Source: Diaporthe sp. PMI_573 (Eukaryota; Ascomycota; Sordariomycetes; Diaporthales; Diaporthaceae). From it: a stretch of DNA of 64,000 nt. Both the position numbers and the translations under genes were made by a program. This document shows, in pieces, positions 56,583 to 64,000 of the stretch. The DNA lies in the NCBI GenBank assembly GCA_021399435.1, contig JAJTUP010000001.1, positions 1,054,001 to 1,118,000 of the forward strand, written 5' to 3'. The notes beneath the pieces are model-generated. The model was not told where the DNA came from. It worked only from the letters and a program-made list of their open reading frames with translations, and made no database searches. Numbering within the stretch: position 1 is the stretch's first letter; each line of letters begins with the position of its first letter.

Positions 56583-57525
56583 TGTTGTGCGAGTGCTGCG
56601 CGCACGGGTGCACTGTTGTCTGGGAGTCGGTAGTCGTGGGTGTTTTCCTGCAATTGAACAATTCCAGCGGACACTGGAGCAGGAAGGTCGAGCGGGTGTT
56701 GTGCCTCGTGCCGACGAAAAAGTTTGGTGGAGCTGTGACGTTGATGGGCGGTTGCGGGATGGGAAGATTTGCTTTGGGGAGCTGTGGTGTGGTGTGTGGT
56801 TCGAATGAAGTCAAAGCTTTCGGAGCTCTTTCAGCGGTCCCGCTCTTGCATCTCCACCTCCACCTCCACCTGGAGCTGCACCTCCGAGCTGTCGCGTGCC
56901 TGCCGCGCCTGGGACTAGTGCGACCCGCTTCTCCGCTGGCCTCTAACCTGCACTTCTGTATCTCCTACTCTGGTTCTAACTCCTAATACATTTGAAAACA
57001 AGAATAAAATATTAGTTTATAATGTAGAAAAAAAAAGCATTATTTATATATTTATTACTTATAGTAAGATTATATTTTATAGTTTAATATCCTTTATTAA
57101 AATAAAAAGTTTTAAAAAATATCTTTTAAGTTTTTTTTTTAACCTTTTAACCTTTAGTATCTTATCTAATATTTGTCAGAAACCTATACTGCCCCGCCTT
57201 TAGCTTCCTTTATATTATTTACCCTGATTAATCTACTTTTTAACCTACCTAACCTGATTCAGTGACGCAAATCCATGTGCTACCTCGTCGCGACCCGACG
57301 TGCCGCCTCGAGCAACCCTTTACCATCTGCAGCAAGTTCACGGGGGCTCGGCCCTGGGCTCATTCGAGTCACTGCTGGCCTTCCCGAAGTCGCCTCTGCT
57401 CATAATCAAGGGCACGTTGCCGCGTCGACTCGGCCCCCTTGTTGGGCGCCCGAGTTGTCGGCGCGCCCCAACATCCCATTGTTCGAGCCTCGGTCACCAT
57501 TTCCGCCTCCGCCTCCGCCATAGCG
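56583..57525. other. Divergent intergenic region with an AT-rich island
   Basis: 943 bp between PAM17 and the chromodomain gene, holding both promoters and the AT-rich block described separately. (CACCTC)n-like sequence at about 56850-56885. Confidence 0.6.
56990..57250. other. AT-rich island, possibly RIP-degenerated insertion
   Basis: About 260 bp of very AT-rich DNA (poly-A and poly-T tracts, TTTATATATTTATTACTTA and similar) with sharp edges against GC-rich surroundings. No open frame. The composition is that left by repeat-induced point mutation on a transposon fragment, but a replication- or matrix-type AT tract would look similar. Confidence 0.6.
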
Positions 57526-59355
57526 ATGGCCGACTCAGATGCGGGCTGGGAGCGGTACCGCGCTGACATACGAGGATCCAGGATAATCGTCGATACCCAG
57601 CAGGAGAAGCCCAAACTACAATTTCACATCCCGATTCGGCCCAAAGCTCCGAAGTACAGACTCGGCAGCGGCCCTCCTCCCCCTCGCCCTGACTTGCGAC
57701 TCGTCCATGATAGCAACGCCTTCATCGTCGATAAGGTCATCCTTCCCCACGGCCCCTTCCACCCGGACAGCGCCTCCCGACAGCGACGGTGCTATTACAT
57801 CATCGGCTGGCCCGACCTCCCTGCGGCGCGCCCCGTCGTTGATGCCAGCAAGATCCTCGACTATGTCTCGCCTCGTACCCTCGAAGATTGGGAATATCAG
57901 GATGCGCTACACCGTGAGGAAGAGCGGGAGAAGGCCAGGGAGGCCAAGGAGGCAGAGGAGCGTGCATTGGAGAAAGGCAAGGCAGTGGCCGTCCCCGTCA
58001 GTGGCGGCTTGCAGCCAGGCGCAAAACGCAGGCCAGGACGACCTCCGAAATCGAGGATGATGGTGGCTGGACCTCCCCCGGAACCTGAACTAAACAGCGA
58101 ACAAGAAGAGATGATCCATAAGCGCATGAGGGGCCCGTCACTGTCGACGCCCCAAAAGAGCAGGCTGCAGCAGCTGATGGCCGAGGAGGAGATGCTGGAG
58201 GAACTGGAAGGGGTGGACGAGAACACAGGGACAGCCATTCAGCGGCAACTGGGCATACTAGGCGAGAGCGAGGGCACCTCGGATGGCGATGTCAACAAAA
58301 GAGTTGTGGAGGATCTGGACGAGCTGCGCCTAAGCTCTGCTGTACCAGGAATATCTAGCGGTGAGTTCTCTCGAGCCAGCAGCGCAAGGCCAGCTCCTGC
58401 CAATCCAGCAAGGGCCCTCGCCACAGCTGCAGCAGGCGCGGCTCTGCCAAAGCGCCCAGTATCGACTACACCAATACCACTGCCATCAGCCTTTGCACGG
58501 ATGAAGAACTGGACACCAAAGTCCCAGGCTACGAGCGGCGCATCTACAACAGTTTTGCAGTTGCACACGGCAGACAGCAAAGGCCCGGCCCCAATCGCTC
58601 ATCAGTCAGACAAATTGTATAACCAGCATTCGTCTTCCGCAGATCCACCGTCTCACACCAACGGCTTCACTCCTATAGGCGGCACATTCCCAAGACCACC
58701 TAAAAGACCAGCAGATGCACTACTTTCCGCAGATGTGCCTGCAAACACAAAACCCAGGAAGAGCAAGAAGACGAAACAGGCCGACTTGTCCCTCGCAGTT
58801 GCCGAAGTACCAGTGGAAGCTGCAAGCTCACCTAGTCTCGCCATGGATCTAGTTCAGGGGGAGCAAGACTACGTGGTTGAGCGCCTCGAGGGTGACCATG
58901 TCCTTGACGGAGTCCACTGGTTCAGGGTGCGGTGGGAAGGCGACTGGCCCGAGGACGAGAACCCAACATGGGAGCCCAGGGAGAACATTCCAGAGAAGCT
59001 GGTGAAGCAGTACCTGAAGAAGAAGGCGAGGCTTGAGGCGGATCGAGATGCCAAGGCCAGTGCAAAGAAGAAACCAAAGACGAAGCAGACAAACCTGCTT
59101 GCTGATCAGGCCAAGGCATGTAGCAGTGTCATGGAGGCATTTGAGGGCCAGGCGAACCTGGATGGCACAGACCAAATGGACCTTGACCAAGGAGGTGGAC
59201 CGGATGGGAATGCAGATGCTGTCGATGGCCCGGATGAGCTTCTCGTTACCGACGAGGATAAGGAGTTGGCCGTAATTGAGAGGAGGAAGGCCATGCAGGC
59301 AGAATTTGCTTCACAGCTTGCCAGCATGGCAAGAACAGCACCCCGGCACTTCTAA
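57526..59355 (+). CDS. Chromodomain and AT-hook protein, 609 aa
   Basis: Single exon, ATG 57526; the frame upstream opens only with TTG. The N-terminal 130 residues are ordered, with AFIVDKVILPHGPFHP, CYYIIGWPDLPAARPVVDAS and KILDYVSPRTLEDWEYQDAL. This block has a Trp-Pro-Asp and Trp-Glu spacing reminiscent of a degenerate chromo-like fold. A basic AT-hook-like KRRPGRPPKSR lies at about 167-177. After a long Ser/Ala/Pro linker, a canonical chromodomain spans about 448-500 (DYVVERLEGDHV, WFRVRWEGDWPEDENPTWEP), with aromatic residues of the methyl-lysine cage. A basic tail follows. Chromodomains read methylated histone H3. The layout could fit a silencing-complex subunit such as Neurospora CDP-2, but this is a guess. 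Confidence 0.8.
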   Translation: MADSDAGWERYRADIRGSRIIVDTQQEKPKLQFHIPIRPKAPKYRLGSGPPPPRPDLRLVHDSNAFIVDKVILPHGPFHPDSASRQRRCYYIIGWPDLPAARPVVDASKILDYVSPRTLEDWEYQDALHREEEREKAREAKEAEERALEKGKAVAVPVSGGLQPGAKRRPGRPPKSRMMVAGPPPEPELNSEQEEMIHKRMRGPSLSTPQKSRLQQLMAEEEMLEELEGVDENTGTAIQRQLGILGESEGTSDGDVNKRVVEDLDELRLSSAVPGISSGEFSRASSARPAPANPARALATAAAGAALPKRPVSTTPIPLPSAFARMKNWTPKSQATSGASTTVLQLHTADSKGPAPIAHQSDKLYNQHSSSADPPSHTNGFTPIGGTFPRPPKRPADALLSADVPANTKPRKSKKTKQADLSLAVAEVPVEAASSPSLAMDLVQGEQDYVVERLEGDHVLDGVHWFRVRWEGDWPEDENPTWEPRENIPEKLVKQYLKKKARLEADRDAKASAKKKPKTKQTNLLADQAKACSSVMEAFEGQANLDGTDQMDLDQGGGPDGNADAVDGPDELLVTDEDKELAVIERRKAMQAEFASQLASMARTAPRHF

Positions 59356-60116
59356 GGGTCTTTTTAGCAGCGTCTGGTGCGGCTTTACAGTAGTCGGCTT
59401 ACGGATCCCAGCTGAGCAGCCTACTTGCTTCTGCAGTCTAGGCAGTCAGGCTGTCCACCTCGGCATGGTGTGGGTTGCATCCGGGTCTCCCTATGGGAGT
59501 TTGTAGATACTTATGAATGGATAGACAGCAATCACAGAGTAAAATCTCTCAAAGGCACAAAGAACCTCACATGATATGGCTTTTGAGTTTTACCAAAATA
59601 ATCGTAGGATTGCATTCTGTATCTGCTTGGGTTGGGTAAGCCCTATGCTATGGGATGTCGTGAATTAATGTGCAGATCGAGGGGAGGAGTTTGGGAAATG
59701 CCCCAGGGGTATCAATGCGTTCCAAAATGTGATGAAAATCATGCCAGTCGTAAAAGTATTAGTTGTAAGCCTCGGGCATTAAGCTTATCGAAAAGCAGAC
59801 TGCCTCCATACCTGGTGGCATGGTCTAGGCATTGTGTTTACGATGCAGGGCCTCTCAACAGGCATAGCCGGCGCGACGCATATGCCCGGAGGAGCATAGC
59901 TCAGGTGTTGCCTGTCAACGGCGGCGGTATCCCTGTAATAATTATGCATAAACAGCCCGTGTGCTGCTCCAAAGACGGCTTTTATGCCTGCCAAAGCTGA
60001 ATCATATCAGCACCCTGCAGGCCCCTGAAGAGGAGGACATGCTAGCTGACTATCTTATTAGGTAGCCCAAGTGCTACCTAATAAGAGCAGCTATGTCCTA
60101 TGTGACCCAACTTAGG
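59356..60116. other. Convergent intergenic region with a hairpin
   Basis: 3' flanks of the chromodomain gene (+) and the RRM-like gene (-). No gene recognised; a frame at 59632-60000 has no family content. The hairpin is listed separately. Confidence 0.5.
60054..60085. repeat. Perfect 13-bp inverted repeat (hairpin), 6-nt loop
   Basis: CTTATTAGGTAGC, loop CCAAGT, then GCTACCTAATAAG. It lies 31 bp beyond the final stop of the downstream open frame of the RRM-like gene, so in the - strand transcript it would form a stable stem in the 3' UTR. Confidence 0.9.
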
Positions 60117-60662
60117 TTACTCAAGCCGGACAATGTGCTTTGTTGCTGAATCAAAGCCGGCTGGAGGAACGTAGAAAGCTGTGCCAAATGATGCCCACTG
60201 TGTGTCGCTCATGGCCTGGAACTCCTCCAGGCTGCAAGTCCAGAAGATATCCTGGGTGTCCAAGTCCTTGCGGGAGTACTTGGCAGATGTAGTGGTAGGA
60301 GTAGAGAGAAGACCACCAACAGATTCAGATGTGTCTATGGCCGAAGGCTTTTCAGACTTTGTAGTGAAGATATCACCACGCAGTGATATACCCGCAGCCT
60401 TGTTGGTGCCATCAGATCCAGTTCCGGAGTCGTGGGTGCCGACCGCCTTGCCGGCATAATCGGCACTATTGCTGTCCATCTTGGGGCCAGAAGCGGTAAG
60501 ATGCTTCAAAGGACTGGCGGGAGCAGTGTGAAAAGATGAAGATGAAGATGAAGAAAATTCAGAAGGTAAAGGGGTGTTGTAAACAGACGAAATTGCAGAA
60601 TCTCCTGGAACCTGGATGTCCTGAGGAGCATCCGTCAGATTGGTCCGGGTGTCATCATCGCC
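60117..60662 (-). CDS. In-frame continuation of the RRM-like gene after TAG, 181 codons
   Basis: The frame is open without interruption from the codon after the TAG at 60663-60665 down to the stop at 60117, in the same phase as the upstream gene. It starts GDDDTRTNLTDAPQDIQVPG, has a Ser run (FSSSSSSSF), and ends with an ordered-looking part (DIFWTCSLEEFQAMSDTQWA, then FGTAFYVPPAGF). There is no ATG near its beginning, so it is not an independent gene with a normal start. No GT donor of fungal type upstream would remove the TAG cleanly, although the TAG itself could be an acceptor. Readthrough, a nonsense allele, a sequence error or an unseen intron are the options. Confidence 0.6.
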   Translation of the reverse strand, partial: GDDDTRTNLTDAPQDIQVPGDSAISSVYNTPLPSEFSSSSSSSFHTAPASPLKHLTASGPKMDSNSADYAGKAVGTHDSGTGSDGTNKAAGISLRGDIFTTKSEKPSAIDTSESVGGLLSTPTTTSAKYSRKDLDTQDIFWTCSLEEFQAMSDTQWASFGTAFYVPPAGFDSATKHIVRLE

Positions 60663-62315
60663 CTAGGAATCATAGGATCCCGGGTGAGGCTGGCGTCCGC
60701 TCTGGGGGTTGTTGGGGCCACCCAGGTTGGAGTAGTTGTTGTTGGTGTTAGTGTTGGTGCTTCCAGCATTGTGAACAATAACCCCGCCGCCGCCAGTGTC
60801 GTCGCTCCCGTGGATGACTTTCTTTGTGATGGCACGGGACGGCTGCATGTTGCGGTGAGACAGAGCACCATAGTTTGCGTCGGAGTAGGGTGGGAAGCCC
60901 AGGGCCTGGCGCTCCTGGGTGCGGGCGACATAACTCTGTGTCGGCGAGAGGTGTCCTGGAAGGACTGCTCCGTTAGACGTGAAGGGCGGATAGCCGAGCA
61001 GGATGTTCTGGCTGGGGCCGCCGAGTGTGTAAGTAGTGGTGCCCTGGCTGGACTGCTGTGGTGTGAATCCTGTACCCATTGGGCGTGAGTCGATGAATGG
61101 GTCGGCCATTTGTGTGGGAAGAACCATTGTGCGTTGGGTTGGTGTCGCTGATCCGGACATGTTGACTTGCTGTCCACCAACGCCGCCATGATTCAGCAAG
61201 GACCACTTGAGCCGACTGGCAAGGCTGGCTCCCTCATCTGGCCACTGGCGGACGGGAGCAAGGCACCGCCAGTAAGCCTGAACAGGGTCGACTATACCCT
61301 GAAGAACTCCGTCCAGGATGGTCTTCTGGTTGACATCGATCAGGTTGACAAAAGGCTCGTAGTGCCGGAAGATGTTCACCTGGTTGCCCTCGATCTCGTC
61401 CAGGTACAGCATCAGCGTCGGCGGAGAGTCCGAGCACGGGTCGTACTCGTATTCCAAAGGCCCCCAACGCATCTTGGCCGCTTGGGCGGTTGCAATGCTG
61501 GTGTACCAGATGTGGAGGCTCCCGTAGACAGGGTTGCCTGTGTGATTACGCACCGGGCCGTCCAGCCACATTCCCTCGACCTGGTCCCGCTGGTGCTGTG
61601 AAATGTGAAGACCGAGGGCGCGGTAAATGCCGGCGACCTCGTGTGGCTTGCACTCCTTGTACACCAGGCAGCGGGAGCCTGCGGCAACGACGGTCCGGGG
61701 CTGGAGGGGGATGTCGGCACGGTCCCAGGCCGATCCCATTCCCGGGGCCGACTTGTACAGCTCGACTTTGGCACGGCGCTCCCAGGTGAAGGGGACGCCG
61801 GGGCGGGAGATCTGAAAGGTCCACAGGCTCCAGATGGGCGTCTCGGCGCAGAACTCCACGTATGTCATCGCGTCCTCTGGAAGCTTGAAGGTGACGACCG
61901 CGATGCGGGTCTCTTCGAACTGGCTGATGTAGCACGAGTCGACGCCACCGCGGAGGCGAGGGAAGATGTCGGCAATAGTTGCCGTGTCAGGGAGAGGTGA
62001 GATCGTGACAGTGCGGTGGTACTTGTTGTTGTCCTGCATCTCCTTCTCCTTCTGCCAACGCGCAAGTCGCTCTAGCTCCTCGTTGGCCTCATCAGGGAGG
62101 CGAGGGAACGGCTCCAGATCCTTGTCGTCGTCGGGGTTGTTGACACTTGCCGCTTCGTAGTTGAACCCGGGGATGTTGTCGGCACAAGGCGGCATGTCGG
62201 CACGAGGCGGCATACCAAGGCCAAGCTCGGCCATGAGCGCCGACAGGTCTGCCTGGGGTGGCGGTGTCTGAGCTGCCGGGCTCGTGTGGATGGCCTCGGA
62301 TTCTGGGTCGAACAT
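60663..62315 (-). CDS. RRM-like RNA-binding protein, 550 aa to an in-frame TAG
   Basis: Single exon from ATG 62315 (MFDPESEAIHTSPAAQ); the frame upstream has only TTG. An acidic N-terminal region and a coiled coil (DEANEELERLARWQKEKEMQ) precede an RRM-like domain at about 100-170 (RTVTISPLPDTATIADIFPR, then ISQFEETRIAVVTFKLPEDA, VEFCAE). A second ordered region runs to about 380 (LVYKECKPHEVAGIYRALGL, SLHIWYTSIATAQAAKMRWG, IEGNQVNIFRHYEPFVNLID), and could hold a further degenerate RRM. The C-terminal 170 residues are Gln/Asn/Gly/Ser-rich, prion-like. The frame stops at TAG 60663-60665 (context TCC TAG GGC GAT) and continues open for another 181 codons. RNA binding is inferred from the fold; the pathway is unknown. 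Confidence 0.75.
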   Translation of the reverse strand: MFDPESEAIHTSPAAQTPPPQADLSALMAELGLGMPPRADMPPCADNIPGFNYEAASVNNPDDDKDLEPFPRLPDEANEELERLARWQKEKEMQDNNKYHRTVTISPLPDTATIADIFPRLRGGVDSCYISQFEETRIAVVTFKLPEDAMTYVEFCAETPIWSLWTFQISRPGVPFTWERRAKVELYKSAPGMGSAWDRADIPLQPRTVVAAGSRCLVYKECKPHEVAGIYRALGLHISQHQRDQVEGMWLDGPVRNHTGNPVYGSLHIWYTSIATAQAAKMRWGPLEYEYDPCSDSPPTLMLYLDEIEGNQVNIFRHYEPFVNLIDVNQKTILDGVLQGIVDPVQAYWRCLAPVRQWPDEGASLASRLKWSLLNHGGVGGQQVNMSGSATPTQRTMVLPTQMADPFIDSRPMGTGFTPQQSSQGTTTYTLGGPSQNILLGYPPFTSNGAVLPGHLSPTQSYVARTQERQALGFPPYSDANYGALSHRNMQPSRAITKKVIHGSDDTGGGGVIVHNAGSTNTNTNNNYSNLGGPNNPQSGRQPHPGSYDS

Positions 62316-62396
62316 GATGTTGAGCAAGAAGAAGTTTGAGCAAAGTAAGGCGACTAGAGAAGAGAGACTCGATGAGTGTCAGCTTGCGGATTGGAG

Positions 62397-62490
62397 GGTC
62401 AGAGATTGGAAGGTCAGAGACTGGAAGGTCAGAGATTGTAAGGTCAGAGATTAGAAGAGATGAGATTATAAGGTCAGAGATTGGAAGAGA
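62397..62490. repeat. 15-bp tandem repeat (GGTCAGAGATTGGAA)
   Basis: Copies begin at 62397, 62412, 62427 and 62442, with another at 62472 after a 30-bp step; each differs by one or two bases. It lies 80-175 bp upstream of the RRM-like start, so probably within its leader. Confidence 0.85.
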
Positions 62491-62639
62491 TGAGATTGGG
62501 GGGATTGAAAAAGGAATGGTCAATACTGGAAAGGTTCCTGGTTGAAGGAGCTGGTGTTGGAGTGGTCGGCACTGCACGAGAGGAGGAGTATGGATTGTCG
62601 CGTTGTGAGAGCACAGAATGAGGAGCAACGTGAGAAGCT

Positions 62640-63072
62640 TGGACCGTGGAGGGTCAGGAGTCAAAGATCATGAGCCTTGAAGCTCATGAGATGAGGTTGA
62701 GTAAGTGTGGAGGGTTAAGAGTCAGAGATCATGAGCCTTGAAGCTCATAAGGTGAGGTTGAGTGAGTGTGGAGGAGTGTGGAGGGTTAAGAGTCAAGGAT
62801 AACGAGCATTGAAGCTCATAAGGTGAGGTTGAGTAGGTGTGGAGGAGTGTGGAGGGTTAAGAGTCAAGGATAACGAGCATTGAAGCTCATAAGGTGAGGT
62901 TGAGTAGGTGTGGAGGAGTGTGGAGGGTCAAGAGTCAAGGATAACGAGCATTGAAGCTCATAAGGTGAGGTTGAGTAGGTGTGGAGGAGTGTGGAGGGTC
63001 AAGAGTCAAGGATAACGAGCCTCGAAGCTCATAAGGTGAGGTTGAGTGAGTGTGGAGGAGTGTGGAGGGTTG
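62640..63072. repeat. Minisatellite, 71-bp unit (61-bp variant), about six copies
   Basis: The marker AGCTCAT recurs at 62681, 62742, 62813, 62884, 62955 and 63026, giving spacings of 61, 71, 71, 71 and 71. The unit carries GTGTGGAGG, AGAGTCAAGGATAACGAGC, TTGAAGCTCATAAGGTGAGG and TTGAGTAGG. The 61-bp variant lacks one 10-bp GTGTGGAGGA. The inner copies are nearly identical, indicating recent expansion. Confidence 0.93.
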
Positions 63073-64000
63073 ACATCTGGTGCATTCCTCATGAAGTAAA
63101 AGAAAGTGTAGAACGCTCCCACTCGGAAGACTTCAGACAAGGAATTGGATTGAAAGGAATTTGCATACTAATTCCCGCAAATCGATTTAGCTTCGACTTG
63201 GACTTGGATTTTGGCAGACAAATCTGGTGAGTTGAGACGATAAGACCCAGGCAGACACATGGGATGTGCTTCTGCAATTCAAAGAGAGATGTGAAGGGAA
63301 TGATAAGTTGTTGATACGGGGACACGGCCTTGTGGATTTAACGCAAATTTGCGACCATGTCTGAAGCGTATCGTGCAAGGAATTGAAGACAAGCGTAGGG
63401 GGCCCAACTTGAAAAATGGCATGTCGTGAAGGGAAGTCCAAGATGCTCCCATGGCAGCAGCCGCCACTAGGTTGAAGGAGGACTTGGGTAACAATCAGGG
63501 GCTCCACATGTAGGAGAATCCCCATGATTGCTTAGCTAGAACAAAGAGACACGCCGACTCACGATGAGCTGGAGTGTTGTTAGTAAGTTGAAGTCTCTGA
63601 GGGCTTCACTTCAACCTGTGGGGTTCGTTGTCTTGTCGATGTCGAGTGTGTGTTGTGTGCTGAAATATCAGTCAGTCGAGGCGATAAGAGGTATGTAAAT
63701 ACCGTCTCGTGCGGGGGTGGGTCTTGATGGCGGCCTGATTGGCATCTAGCACGCTCGAAATAGATTGATTAAACGAAGAATGTGTGAATCACCACGTATG
63801 ATCATGTCGGGAGGGAAAAGATTGATGCCCCCGTTTCGGGCCGTGCGGGATCCTCGCAATTGGATATTCGAGTATGCGAGGCACCGGACAGTTTAATGCC
63901 GAGTCGGTGCCCGCATTTAAGTCAGCTCTTAAGAAACTATCGACGTTTGTCGTTAATCTGAGAAGGACTCATCAACTGGTTTCAACTGAACCCGACAACT

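Larger units (their letters stand above)
62316..64000. other. Leader/promoter of the RRM-like gene and window end, repeat-rich
   Basis: No gene recognised. 62397-62490 and 62640-63072 are tandem repeats (separate entries). From 63073 to the right edge no coding frame with recognisable content, RNA gene or mobile element was found. Confidence 0.5.

Noticed and set aside
48986..57292. Shared CCATGTGCTACC-CGTCG at about 48986 and 57272
   Set aside because: Only about 17-18 bases with a mismatch, one copy in an intron and one in a leader; chance similarity cannot be excluded.
62640..63072. Tandem array considered as a CRISPR array
   Set aside because: Units are contiguous with no unique spacers, and the window is eukaryotic; it is a minisatellite.

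Overview
The window reads as nuclear DNA of a filamentous ascomycete, most likely a Sordariomycete-type genome. Genes are interrupted by short introns (about 50-95 nt, one of 177 nt) with GTRNGT-like donors, CTRAC/CTRAY branch points and C/TAG acceptors. Neighbouring genes sit on both strands with separate promoters. Recognisable families are fungal: Zn2Cys6 regulators, Pam17, Slx9, Uba4, GT32 and GT91-like mannosyltransferases. No operons, CRISPR arrays, rRNA or convincing tRNA genes were seen. The species cannot be named from the sequence alone.

Layout. 1-743: 5' part of a Zn2Cys6 transcription factor running off the left edge; it has to be assembled from three exons. 2.9-5.8 kb: 888-aa protein joining a fungal STAND-type N-terminal domain to a WD40-like propeller. 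7.1-9.1 kb: two small cysteine-containing proteins, one of them secreted and the other incomplete. 10.5-16.7 kb: a 133-aa repeat protein, a zinc-type ADH-like reductase, a stand-alone RNA-ligase OB domain, and a MYND-finger protein. 18-24 kb: GT32 mannosyltransferase and a membrane acyltransferase-3 protein, divergent across 2.9 kb. 26-28 kb: a probable beta-1,2-mannosyltransferase.

29.4-36.3 kb looks like a small metabolic cluster: a secreted FAD-linked (BBE-type) oxidase, a Zn2Cys6 regulator and a secreted metallo-beta-lactamase-fold protein. The last two diverge from one 577-bp promoter. 36.8-42 kb is accessory: an unknown 199-aa protein, a secreted cyanovirin-N-type lectin, a MITE-like palindrome and an SMP-30/gluconolactonase-like protein.

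42.6-64 kb is mostly conserved housekeeping: a 1,109-aa disordered protein, a Ulp1-type (NEDP1/SENP8-like) cysteine protease, Slx9 (ribosome biogenesis), a DEDDh-nuclease-like protein, Uba4 (ubiquitin-like activation and tRNA thiolation), Pam17 (mitochondrial import), a chromodomain/AT-hook protein, and an RRM-like protein. In the RRM-like protein a single in-frame TAG separates 550 codons from another 181 open codons. A 250-bp AT-rich island (possibly RIP-degenerated), a 71-bp minisatellite and a perfect 13-bp-arm hairpin lie between these genes.

The points most worth following up are the in-frame TAG in the RRM-like gene, the OB-only RNA-ligase relative, the NACHT-less STAND/WD40 fusion, the oxidase/regulator/MBL trio, the Slx9 gene whose first coding exon is only ATG, and the DEDDh-like protein lacking the usual second acidic residue.
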